DNA from: JACKCB01 sp964452775
GTDB lineage: Bacteria; Chloroflexota; Anaerolineae; Promineifilales; Promineifilaceae
Direction: 5' to 3'
Length of the DNA: 64,000 nt
NCBI GenBank assembly: GCA_964452775.1
Contig: CAYVQP010000012.1
Coordinates: 1 to 64,000, forward strand
Under the pieces are notes generated by a model, which made no database searches, was not told the origin of the DNA, and worked only from the letters and a program-made list of their open reading frames with translations. The position numbers and the translations under genes are program-made. Shown piece by piece: positions 19,427 through 27,855 of this stretch (the first letter of the stretch is position 1; each line of letters starts with the position of its first letter).

Positions 19427-20455
19427 ATGGCAGAAAAAATGACCGGCCGCGACCAGACTTTTGCGCCCTTGCCGGCGGGATCCCGGACGCCGGCCGGCCT
19501 GTTTGCCGGCGACCCCTACTACGAAGCGCTGGCCGCCTGGCTGCAGGGCAAGCCGGCCAACACCCGCCGCAGCTACCTGCACGCCGTGCGCGCATTCCTG
19601 GCTTTCTGCGAGCAGCACCCGGCAGATGTGCGCCCGCTGCACGTGGCCGCCTGGAAGGAGGCGCTGAAGGCGGAGGGGCGGGCCGACTCCACAGTGGCAC
19701 AGCGGTTGAGCGCGCTCTCTTCCTATTATATATATCTGCAACGGCCCGGGCCGGACGGCGAGCCGTTGCACCCGCACAACCCGGTGCAGGGCGTGGAGCG
19801 GGACGATCTGGAAGTGAGCCCCTACGAGCGGGCCAGGAAGATATCTGTTGGGGCCTTTCGGAGGGTGTTGGAGCAGATACCTACCGGCGCCGCCCACGGG
19901 GCGCGGGACCGGGCGCTCTTCCTCTTTTACGTGCTATGCGGCCGGCGCCGGCGGGAGGTGCTGGAGTTGCGCGGGCGCGACATCCGGGTGGAGCGGGAGA
20001 AGATTACCTATCGGGTGCGGCTGAAGGGCGGGCGGACGCGCTGGAAGGAGCTGCCGCCGCCGGTCTGGCATGCTATTCAGGACTACCTGGCGGTCAGCGG
20101 GCGGGCGCTGGAGGACGACGCGCCGCTTTTTGTGGCCGAGGTGGATAACGGCGACTATTTGCGCCGCTACTATGGCAAGGAGGCGCCGGCGCAGACGGAA
20201 GCCATCTCGGGCGCGGCGGTCAGCCAGGCGCTGAAGCGCTACGCGCGCCAGGCCGGCCTGGACCCGGCGGGGATTTCGCTTCATTCCTTGCGCCACCTGG
20301 GCGCGGAGCTCTACCAGCAGGCCAGCGGGGACATCCAGCAGACGCAGAGCTTCCTGGACCACAGCCATTTGAATACGACGCAGATTTACCTGTCTCAGTT
20401 GAAGGGAGAGGAGCACCGACATTGGCAGGCGATGGCGAATGAGCTACAGCTTTAG
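19427..20455 (+). CDS. Tyrosine recombinase/integrase (XerD-like)
   Basis: 342 residues from ATG 19427 (MAEKMTGRDQTF); the frame is open further upstream (to 19313) but that extension is not family-like. Core-binding domain residues 30-130 (WLQGKPANTRRSYLHAVRAF ... TVAQRLSALSSYYIYL). Catalytic residues are Arg (YVLCGRRRREVLEL), Lys (RLKGGRTRWKEL), HxxR (HSLRH), His (LDHSHLNTT) and Tyr (QIYLSQLKG); all present. Its sequence is quite different from the integrase at 11913, so it belongs to another element. It sits at the left edge of the BREX/CRISPR island, where an island integrase would be expected. Attachment sites were not identified. Confidence 0.9.
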   Translation: MAEKMTGRDQTFAPLPAGSRTPAGLFAGDPYYEALAAWLQGKPANTRRSYLHAVRAFLAFCEQHPADVRPLHVAAWKEALKAEGRADSTVAQRLSALSSYYIYLQRPGPDGEPLHPHNPVQGVERDDLEVSPYERARKISVGAFRRVLEQIPTGAAHGARDRALFLFYVLCGRRRREVLELRGRDIRVEREKITYRVRLKGGRTRWKELPPPVWHAIQDYLAVSGRALEDDAPLFVAEVDNGDYLRRYYGKEAPAQTEAISGAAVSQALKRYARQAGLDPAGISLHSLRHLGAELYQQASGDIQQTQSFLDHSHLNTTQIYLSQLKGEEHRHWQAMANELQL

Positions 20456-20589
20456 AAGTGCAGCCTGGAACACTTCAGGCGCGCGACACGGTCACCCGGA
20501 AACATGTTTGTTGGTGCAATGCACCGCACACCGTACTTAAGCCGTTGATTCTTGCCTCCACTTTGACCTGACTTCAGCAAACGAAGCCC

Positions 20590-21270
20590 CTATGTCTGTC
20601 GGTCATGATGACCGGCCAGCACACCAAACCCTTTCTCGCGCAGACTCCATGCGAGGTCACCTTCGACGATTGCAGCCTTATCATAGCTCATGGGATTATG
20701 TGCTTCGTAGAGCTCTGGCAAGAGCCGAATACCATATTCCCGTACATACCAGCTTCCCTTGTGACATCGCTTATGATTGCGGAAGCGTTCTTCCGGCGTG
20801 AGTCCGGTCACCCCCACGTACACATATGGCAAAGTTAAGAGGCGATTTGAGTTGATACCTTGTGGGTACCGGTAACGGACATCCTCGCTTAGAAGGACGA
20901 CATATACGTTATGGTGTTTGCTTCCCGTGCGGCTAGCTGCTACCTCTGGAGGAATCCTGTTCATTGGATTGACGAGACTGCGTGATTCTATGCGAGCTGC
21001 AGTAGTGAGTTTCCCGCCCTCAGGAGATCGTGCCAAACCGTATAGATAACCTTCAGCGGAAAGTGTGAATGTATAGGTGTCTGCTTGTTGCATTAGGCGT
21101 CCTTCTCCGGCAAGCGAATTCAGTGTAACTTCGATGTAAGGGTCTTCCCCGCGCCAAAAGCCACGGACCTTCACAAACCGCGATGTTTGCTGGGCAGTTG
21201 CTGAAGTTCCTTGCAGCCATAGCGCTAGCAGTGCAACAAGCTCGTGATCCCACTCCGGCGACAATTTCAT
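20590..21270 (-). CDS. GIY-YIG-like nuclease-domain protein
   Basis: 226 residues. The first 80 (HELVALLALWLQGTSATAQQTSRFVKVRGFWRG...) look like a winged-helix or small helical domain. The C-terminal 110 residues carry a GIY-YIG-type core: NVYVVLL, then PYVYVGVTGLTPEERFRNHK with the Gly, Tyr and Arg positions, RLLPELYE, and Glu in AAIVEGDLAWSLREKG with a final GxGVLAGH. Fold members are DNA-cleaving or DNA-repair enzymes; whether this one is active is not known. It is divergently oriented relative to the BREX operon, with 343 bp between, and is probably an accessory island gene. Confidence 0.6.
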   Translation of the reverse strand: MKLSPEWDHELVALLALWLQGTSATAQQTSRFVKVRGFWRGEDPYIEVTLNSLAGEGRLMQQADTYTFTLSAEGYLYGLARSPEGGKLTTAARIESRSLVNPMNRIPPEVAASRTGSKHHNVYVVLLSEDVRYRYPQGINSNRLLTLPYVYVGVTGLTPEERFRNHKRCHKGSWYVREYGIRLLPELYEAHNPMSYDKAAIVEGDLAWSLREKGFGVLAGHHDRQT

Positions 21271-21613
21271 GACTTGTGCGTGATTTGCCAGACATCATTC
21301 GGCGCACGGCCCAGAACGAACCCCGAGCAGGAATAACCTCTTTGGCCAGCGTCTTTCTCTCAATAATCTAACACCTGCTACCGGGGTGAGCAAGAGAACA
21401 TCTTTTGTTAATCCTTGCAGCAATGCGACCGGCAAATGACGTCGCATAGTTGCCGCAAAGCTATCCTAAGCAACCACCGTTATCCGCCTGACAATTTAAC
21501 AGTGTCTACTATTGCGTAACAGTGCGCAAAGTTCTTGGATGTCCTATAATGCAGAAATCGGTGGTTCGGGCAGGAGGAGGATCCAACTGGCTTCCTCCGT
21601 GGTCAGGGAGAAA
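21271..21613. promoter_or_regulatory. Divergent control region of BREX-like operon and GIY-YIG gene
   Basis: Contains a perfect TATAAT at 21545-21550 about 65 bp before the HTH gene on the plus strand. Just upstream is an inverted repeat TTGCG-N8-CGCAA (about 21512-21529) placed where an operator overlapping the -35 region would lie. No good -35 hexamer is seen, which would suit activator or repressor control by the HTH protein encoded next. Confidence 0.4.
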
Positions 21614-21835
21614 ATGATGTCGGAAGTCACAACCCCAGCAGTCATGAACGTTAATGAAGTAGCTGCGTATCTGCGCGTGGCCCCGGCAACAGTCTATCGC
21701 TTGGCCCAGAATGGCAAGATTCCCTGTGGCAAGGTGGGGCGTGCCTGGCGCTTTCGTAAAGAGGCCATCGACCTGTGGATTTCAGAGCAGCCTGAAGAGC
21801 TGCTCCACGAGGCCGGTGAACGTGTCGAGCTCTAA
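21614..21835 (+). CDS. Excisionase-type helix-turn-helix protein
   Basis: About 73 residues from ATG 21614 (MMSEVTTPAVMNVNEVAAYL), with AGGGAG four bases upstream. NVNEVAAYLRVAPATVYRLAQNG, then IPCGKVGRAWRFRKEAIDLWI, is the complete HTH_17/excisionase DNA-binding pattern (MerR-like helix-turn-helix plus wing). It overlaps the start of the next gene and lies first in the BREX-like operon, so it may be its local regulator; most described BREX loci instead use a WYL-domain regulator (BrxR). An excisionase role for the nearby integrase is the alternative. Confidence 0.75.
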   Translation: MMSEVTTPAVMNVNEVAAYLRVAPATVYRLAQNGKIPCGKVGRAWRFRKEAIDLWISEQPEELLHEAGERVEL

Positions 21836-23030
21836 TTCAACTTCCGGCCACCGGGAAAGGTTGCGGCGTCGGTTTCGCGAAGCTCCCAATACGCTTTCTG
21901 ACATCCAGCTTCTGGAGCTACTGCTTTCGTTCGCTATTCCACGGCGGGATGTCGCCCCAATAGCAGAGCAGCTAATGGTGCGTTTTGGGGACCTTAACAA
22001 GGTGTTCGCTGCTTCCGATGCGCAATGGCTATCCATCACAGGCGTCGGCGACGCGGCGCTGACGCTATTGCGAGTCGTCGACCAGATTCAAGACAGAAAA
22101 GGGCTGAGGCAAAATATGACATCCGGAGAAAAGCGAACGGAGAACTATCAGCCAGAGCTCTTTGCTTCTGATGACGAGGCCGGCGGAGCAGCACAGTTGC
22201 CCTTTCCCAAGCCGCCCCCGCCCCCGCCTACAAAGGCTGATATTCGCGCCTTCACGAACGACTTGATAAAAGTGGTGCTGATTCACCTGCCGGATGTCGT
22301 GGAGTGCGATGGATTCTTGGCGTTCTTGGCGCACCTGGAGCATCACCTACCTTACAACTCTGCCTACACGCGCAATCGTTATGCCCGCTACCTGACAAAC
22401 CGTTACTATCCCGCCGGCCGAATTGACACGCCGTTGACCAGGTTCTTGTCGTTTGCGCCCGACGCCTCGACTTGGAAAGCGGTACTCTTTTATGAAACAG
22501 CCAGAGCCGAACCTGCCATTCAGTTCACGGCGGAAGAGGTGCTCTGGCCGATCCTACCAGTGGGGCATATCGAACGTGACGTCTTGAAGGAAAGCCTGCA
22601 GAAGCGCTTTTATGCGGCCAGTGAAGGCACAATTAAGCGCATGATCTACTCGCTGGTCAACCTGTACACGCTTCTGGACGTTGCCTTGCTGCAGGGGAGT
22701 CAATTGCAGCTCCAGACGCGCCCCGGCACACTACCGGCCTTCGTCTATGTTCTGGCTGCCGAGTTCTCCCAGCCCGGTATCTACACCTTTGAGGCGCTTG
22801 AAAAGGGTCCCATGCGACGATGGCTACTTTGGGATCGCGAGTGGGTGCGCCGCCAATTATATAATCTGCGCGATATGGGCGTGATTGCCAAGATCAGCGA
22901 AATCGACGCTATGCGACAATTCACGCTTTCGACTCAACAGATGGCGACAATTGAGCATTACTTTGAACACCCACGGCGGGATGAGTTAGCTCTGCGCGAA
23001 GCCCCTGTGACTGGTGAGGTTGAGTCATGA
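21822..23030 (+). CDS. brxA: RadC N-domain fused to BrxA-like (DUF1819-type) protein
   Basis: Probable GTG start at 21822 (alternative GTG 21816), just inside the HTH gene; an earlier ATG at 21711 would read an unrelated frame of that gene. Residues 10-90 (HRERLRRRF ... LLELLLSFAIPRRDVAPIAEQLM ... LSITGVGDAALTLL) match the helix-hairpin-helix N-terminal domain of RadC/UPF0758, without the JAB metalloprotease domain. After a P-rich linker, residues 145-400 are a helical and winged domain (AYTRNRYARYLTNRYYPAG, FYETARAEPAIQFTAEEVLWP, FVYVLAAEFSQPGIYTFEAL, VIAKISEIDAMRQFTL) resembling BrxA/DUF1819. BrxA binds DNA in characterised systems. Assignment to BrxA rests on position and this resemblance. 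Its stop overlaps the next start (ATGA). Confidence 0.6.
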   Translation: MSSSNSTSGHRERLRRRFREAPNTLSDIQLLELLLSFAIPRRDVAPIAEQLMVRFGDLNKVFAASDAQWLSITGVGDAALTLLRVVDQIQDRKGLRQNMTSGEKRTENYQPELFASDDEAGGAAQLPFPKPPPPPPTKADIRAFTNDLIKVVLIHLPDVVECDGFLAFLAHLEHHLPYNSAYTRNRYARYLTNRYYPAGRIDTPLTRFLSFAPDASTWKAVLFYETARAEPAIQFTAEEVLWPILPVGHIERDVLKESLQKRFYAASEGTIKRMIYSLVNLYTLLDVALLQGSQLQLQTRPGTLPAFVYVLAAEFSQPGIYTFEALEKGPMRRWLLWDREWVRRQLYNLRDMGVIAKISEIDAMRQFTLSTQQMATIEHYFEHPRRDELALREAPVTGEVES

Positions 23031-23563
23031 AAGTTGGGGGACCTCAGGCAATCAGCCAACTGCGCGAAAAGCTGCAATTTGACATTGGCCGGCATCTCTA
23101 TGGTGTCCTGGGTACCTATGGGCAGTTACGCCGCTTCGAACAGGAGAACCTGGCTCAGGCGCAGGATCACCGAAACCAGCAGTTCCCGACTCCTATAAAC
23201 GTCAACCGGGAACTGTTGCGCCGTATTGGAGACGGAGATCTGCGGCAACTCGTGGCCAAGGAGGGCAAGTTATACCATGCCATTGGCAACCGCCTGGGAC
23301 AGGAATTTGCTGCGCTGCTAAAGGATTATTTGCAGCATTCTGATCTGGCGATTCTGAAGCACGTGGAGATGTTGTTTGCATATAACCTGGACCTGAGTGT
23401 GCTGCGTACGCAGGCCTCCAATCAGAGCCATATTCTCTTGTTGTTGCCGGCTGAGAGGCGTGGGGAGCACATCATCATCTTTCATGAAGCCGCGCCGCGA
23501 TTCCACCGTTCGATTCCGCCGAACCTGATCGCCGACAACCATCTGTGGGAGTTATCAGACTAA
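23027..23563 (+). CDS. Small BREX protein in the BrxB position
   Basis: 178 residues, ATGA overlap with the BrxA-like gene and 3 bp before brxC, so tightly co-translated. The sequence is mixed helical (QLREKLQFDIGRHLYGVLGTY) with a beta-rich end (SHILLLLPAERRGEHIIIFHEA ... PPNLIADNHLWELSD). I do not recognise a clear DUF1788/BrxB signature; the name is suggested only by gene order (brxA-brxB-brxC) and by size (BrxB is about 190-200 residues). Function in BREX is unknown even for true BrxB. Confidence 0.5.
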   Translation: MKVGGPQAISQLREKLQFDIGRHLYGVLGTYGQLRRFEQENLAQAQDHRNQQFPTPINVNRELLRRIGDGDLRQLVAKEGKLYHAIGNRLGQEFAALLKDYLQHSDLAILKHVEMLFAYNLDLSVLRTQASNQSHILLLLPAERRGEHIIIFHEAAPRFHRSIPPNLIADNHLWELSD

Positions 23564-23566
23564 ACA

Positions 23567-26500
23567 ATGACCCGAAAAGACCTCTTCCAGCGCAAAACCC
23601 TAGACCAGATCACCGAGGTGCCCGACAGGATCATCAGCGTCTACGTCGTAGAGAACCATATCTGGGCCGATGGCGGCTCTGATGCTGCACGACAGAACCG
23701 GCAGGCCGAGTCGCGCACCGTTGATGAATTCTTGATTGATCCGGTTCGGCCCTTCCTGAATGACATCTTCCGCCAGATGGCAGCGCCTTATGTCCCGGAG
23801 CGGAAGGACAACCCTATCGGACAGGGCTATTGGATACAGGCGGAGTTCGGCTCCGGCAAATCCCATCTGGTTTCGTTCATTGGCGCCCTGGCATTGGGCG
23901 GCGAGAAAGAATGGGAAGCCGTTCGCGAAAAGGAAAAAGAGGCCGGACAGGGCCGGCGGGACAGCCTTTACAACTTCTACGAAAACGGCCTGGCCAAGAA
24001 GACCCAAGAAAGCAAGGGCATCTTCGTCGCCGTGAAGACGCTGGTAGGCCAGGGTGGTGGAGCGATCGGTGTCCGCGACAGCTATAAGTCCTTGACTGAT
24101 TACGTGCTGGACGCAGTGGCCGACCAGTTCGCCAGGGAAACGGGCAAATCTCTACCCTTATATCCGACGCAGATCCTGGCGCAGCGGTTCCTGAACACAA
24201 AGGACTTTGAGCTATACCGGCGTGACCTGGCCAAATTCCTGCGCGATCCGAACTATTTTGACGAAGAGGAGCAGGAGGATATCAGCGACTTTCTGGAGGA
24301 CTTGCAGCACAGCACAGACCCCAATGTCCAGCGCGACAGAGGCCAACGACTGTGGGATTTCTATGAAACGTACTTGCAGACCCGGCCGTACATCCCGATG
24401 GAAACCGAGGAGGTCCTCAAGCACATGGTGCAGCGATTGCTGGAGCATGGTTATGCCGGTCTGCTACTTATTCTGGATGAGATGTCGCTGTTCATGAAAG
24501 AACGCTCCGACACGCAACGGGCTGATGACGAAAAGACGCTGGTTGTTCTCTCGAACCGGCTGGCCAGAGTGGAGAACCTGCCTGTTTGGACCGTCTGCAC
24601 CGCCCAGCAGGCCATCGAGAGCAAGATGATGGGCGTGAAGAACATCATCGCCCGCGAGCGCCTGGACCTGGTGCCCCTGTTGAACAAGCAGGACTACTAC
24701 TACGACATCGCCCTGGCTCGGGTGCGCGAGGTAACCGATCCGGCCGCCGTCGACCAGTATTACGAGGACTACAAGCGCAGCTTCAGCTGGCCGGAAGCCG
24801 TGGGACGCGACGAGTTTGCCCGTTTCTTCCCTTTCTATCCGCCCAGCATCGATCTGGTACGCACGGTTTCATATAACCTGACTACTGTGCGCTCCGCACT
24901 TTACTTCATGCTGCAGACACTGAAGACTCAGCGCAAGAAGCGGTCGCGCGAGCTGGTCACTTCTTGGGCGCTCTTTGACGATGTCGTGGAATATGAGGAA
25001 GACCCCTCCGGCGCCACGCGCGGCATTGCCGCTGTCAAGACCAAGTGGCCGCACGAATGGAAGGCCTACGAAAATGCCCGCAACCAGATAAACACGATCA
25101 CCAAGGGCCATCTGAAGATATATCGCAGCCGTTGCGAGAAGATCATCAAGACCCTGTTCCTTTACCATATCGCGGACACTGCGCCAAACGGACTCAGCCA
25201 CGAGGACCTGATGAACAGTGTCATGGAATGGCGCGATCATGACAAGGAACAGGAGGCCGATCTGCAGGACAACCTGGCTCACTACGAGACCCTGGCCGAC
25301 AAGATCGCGCTGGAGCTGGCCCAGGTGTCCAAGATTGGCGGCAATTTCCGATTTAACCCCACCGGCGGCGGCGCAGACCCGCGCGAACACTTCCAGCGCG
25401 CCCGCGCCGAGGCAGAACAGGATGAGGTGCTTCGTCGCCAGGCGTGGGAGGCGTTAATGGGGCTGGACGGCTGGCAAGTAAAGACAAACCTGGTGACCCT
25501 GGATCTGGCCCAGGGACTGCGATCGATATTCCGGGATATTGCCCCCGGAGGCCAGAAGGATGTGACCCTGAAGTGGCACGGCCGGGAGATTACCGGCAGG
25601 GTCTTCATGCGCGATTTGTTGGGTATTGCCATACGGGGCGGGCAATTGCCGTCGATTAACAGCGCCGAAACCGGCCTTGATTACCATGTATATGTCAGCA
25701 GCACCCCGGCCGGCGACGAACTGGATCAACTGGTAGCGAGTAAAAAGGACGGCCGGATTCTCTTCTGGTCTCCCGACGCTCTGACGGCTACTGAACAATC
25801 CTTGTTGGCCGATTTCACCGCCTACCGCACGCTGGTGACTGACTTTCGTAATCGGGATACCGAGGAGGCGCGCGTCGTCCTGGGCTGGGTGCAAGAGCGG
25901 CTGCGCGATCAGATGGGCACTATTTATCGGATAGTGCCGGATAGTTTTGGTCGCGGCCGTATCTCCGCTCTGCAGCACTCACAGCTAAGTTACGAGGTTC
26001 AGGGAGAACTGCCCGCCATACTCACCCCCCTGGTGCAGCAGGCGCTGGATGCCGTTTACGAAAGCAAGGAGTTGGAATTCGCGGCCCCGGCGCCCTTCAA
26101 CGACACCAACGCCATCAATGTGATCAACGGCATCGTGAAAGTGGGTGAGATCCCACGCGGAGCCAAGCCGAACAAGGACATTTCGGCGGCGCAGAACTAT
26201 GGCTTTGACCTGCGTATTATGCGCCGGCCAAACGACAAGCGGCTGAATCTCAGCGATTGCCCTTACACGGACAACATGCTGCGCTTTGTTTACGACAAGC
26301 TGGGCGACAGCAGCACATCCATGCCGGTGGTCACGCTATACAAGAACTTCATGGGCATAGGGGGACCGGACGGCCGCAACTATGGGCTGAGCAAGCGCAT
26401 GGTGCAGCTATATTTGCTGTCTCTGGTGCAGCAAGGCAAGGTGCGCGTCACATTATCCGGGCGGAGTGTGCCCGTGGAAGCGATTGATTACAGCAATATC

Positions 26501-27847
26501 GCCTCTATCGATTTCAAGGTGGCCGTGTTGGACGCGATTGACCAGGTGCAGCTGCTGAGGCCGCCGGAGGGTTGGGAGAGTCTGGCTCCCTTCGCGGCGA
26601 AATGGCTGGATGATGAGTCGCTGAAGGAGGTGCAACAGGATGCGGATATCCAGAGCGCGGTCAGGCGGCTCCTGGAGGCCAAGAAGGAGCAATTGCCGGA
26701 GGTTCAGGCGCTGCGCGCCGGCCTGGAGGATCTGTTTGCCGAGATCAGGCAGCCCAATCCCTTTGCCGTAGGGGTAGCCGCCTGGGAGAGCTTCTTGGCC
26801 GGCCCGATTGGTGATAGCAGCGATCCGTTGCCCTTCCTGCGCAATACCCTGGACAAAGCGTTTGGTTACCGGGTCTACGAAACCAGCCAGGTGAGCCAGG
26901 CCGAAGTGGATGACTTTGCCGGCCGGCTGGCAGAGATTGAACAGGCGCGCGCCTTCTACAAACACCAGCAGCAGATTCGCGCCGCGGCCCGCTACGCCGG
27001 CTTTCCGCTGCCGGACGAGCCCCAATTCAGCGAGGTGCGAACGGCCTTTGCTGCGGGCAGGAAGGCGCTGGAAGAGCTGGATGCGTTGGCCCGCAGCGAG
27101 ACCCGGCTCATCGGCGAGTTGTTGGAGCCGGTGGAAAAGGGGATTGAGAGCTATACCCATCGCTATCTCAGCTTCTTTGACCAGGTCACCGCCCGCACGG
27201 AAAGCGTTCGCCAGCAGATACGGGCGCTGCCGGCCCGGGCTGAGTATGGCGCGTTGGGGCAGTTGGCTCGCGTCTCCCAACTGGGTGCGGATCCCCGCCC
27301 CGGGCTGAAGCAGCCTCTGGCCGAGGCCGAAGAAGCGCTCTTCCCGGCCAACCTGACCCGCGCCGACCTGGAGCGCACTTTGCGCGAATGGCCCCAGCCG
27401 CCGGGCAGCCTATTGACCCTGGAGAACGCCGGCGAATGGCTGCAGACGGCCGATGACGCCCTGACCCGCTGCCGGCAGGCGATTCGCAACGCCCTGCTGG
27501 AAAAGGCGGCGTTGCTGCACAGCGACGCGTTGCGCGAACGGCTGGCCCAGGGGGCGGACGACCGCTTCATCGCCGGGCTGCTGGCCGCGACGACCGCCGC
27601 GACTGTGGCCGATTACCTGGCCCAGAGCCTGGGCAAGGAGTCAAAGGCGGCCGATGAGGCAGTGGATACGCTGAAGCGTTTCTTGAAGAAGATTCAGGTG
27701 CGGAAAGTGCGGCTAACCGACTTTGCCCCCAGCAAGCGTACCCTGGAAGCGGGCGATGTGGAAACGGTCGTGGGCGAATTTCGAGGCTATTTGCAGGCGG
27801 CGCTCAGGGGTGGTGATGATGAGCTGCCGGTGATTGAGTTGGAGTAG
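23567..27847 (+). CDS. brxC: BrxC/PglY-type P-loop ATPase
   Basis: 1426 residues. Walker A is AEFGSGKSHLVSF at about residues 92-104, the GSGKSH form typical of BrxC/PglY. Walker B is GLLLILDEMSLFM near residue 300. The rest is a long helical protein with a coiled-coil-rich C-terminal third (KALEELDALARSETRLIGELLEPVEKG). Length agrees with BrxC/PglY proteins (about 1200-1400). In BREX this large ATPase is essential for both host methylation and phage exclusion and is thought to be a core scaffold. Base composition is GC-rich like the host genes, unlike the methyltransferase that follows by 8 bp. Confidence 0.85.
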   Translation: MTRKDLFQRKTLDQITEVPDRIISVYVVENHIWADGGSDAARQNRQAESRTVDEFLIDPVRPFLNDIFRQMAAPYVPERKDNPIGQGYWIQAEFGSGKSHLVSFIGALALGGEKEWEAVREKEKEAGQGRRDSLYNFYENGLAKKTQESKGIFVAVKTLVGQGGGAIGVRDSYKSLTDYVLDAVADQFARETGKSLPLYPTQILAQRFLNTKDFELYRRDLAKFLRDPNYFDEEEQEDISDFLEDLQHSTDPNVQRDRGQRLWDFYETYLQTRPYIPMETEEVLKHMVQRLLEHGYAGLLLILDEMSLFMKERSDTQRADDEKTLVVLSNRLARVENLPVWTVCTAQQAIESKMMGVKNIIARERLDLVPLLNKQDYYYDIALARVREVTDPAAVDQYYEDYKRSFSWPEAVGRDEFARFFPFYPPSIDLVRTVSYNLTTVRSALYFMLQTLKTQRKKRSRELVTSWALFDDVVEYEEDPSGATRGIAAVKTKWPHEWKAYENARNQINTITKGHLKIYRSRCEKIIKTLFLYHIADTAPNGLSHEDLMNSVMEWRDHDKEQEADLQDNLAHYETLADKIALELAQVSKIGGNFRFNPTGGGADPREHFQRARAEAEQDEVLRRQAWEALMGLDGWQVKTNLVTLDLAQGLRSIFRDIAPGGQKDVTLKWHGREITGRVFMRDLLGIAIRGGQLPSINSAETGLDYHVYVSSTPAGDELDQLVASKKDGRILFWSPDALTATEQSLLADFTAYRTLVTDFRNRDTEEARVVLGWVQERLRDQMGTIYRIVPDSFGRGRISALQHSQLSYEVQGELPAILTPLVQQALDAVYESKELEFAAPAPFNDTNAINVINGIVKVGEIPRGAKPNKDISAAQNYGFDLRIMRRPNDKRLNLSDCPYTDNMLRFVYDKLGDSSTSMPVVTLYKNFMGIGGPDGRNYGLSKRMVQLYLLSLVQQGKVRVTLSGRSVPVEAIDYSNIASIDFKVAVLDAIDQVQLLRPPEGWESLAPFAAKWLDDESLKEVQQDADIQSAVRRLLEAKKEQLPEVQALRAGLEDLFAEIRQPNPFAVGVAAWESFLAGPIGDSSDPLPFLRNTLDKAFGYRVYETSQVSQAEVDDFAGRLAEIEQARAFYKHQQQIRAAARYAGFPLPDEPQFSEVRTAFAAGRKALEELDALARSETRLIGELLEPVEKGIESYTHRYLSFFDQVTARTESVRQQIRALPARAEYGALGQLARVSQLGADPRPGLKQPLAEAEEALFPANLTRADLERTLREWPQPPGSLLTLENAGEWLQTADDALTRCRQAIRNALLEKAALLHSDALRERLAQGADDRFIAGLLAATTAATVADYLAQSLGKESKAADEAVDTLKRFLKKIQVRKVRLTDFAPSKRTLEAGDVETVVGEFRGYLQAALRGGDDELPVIELE

Positions 27848-27855
27848 AGGATTTC

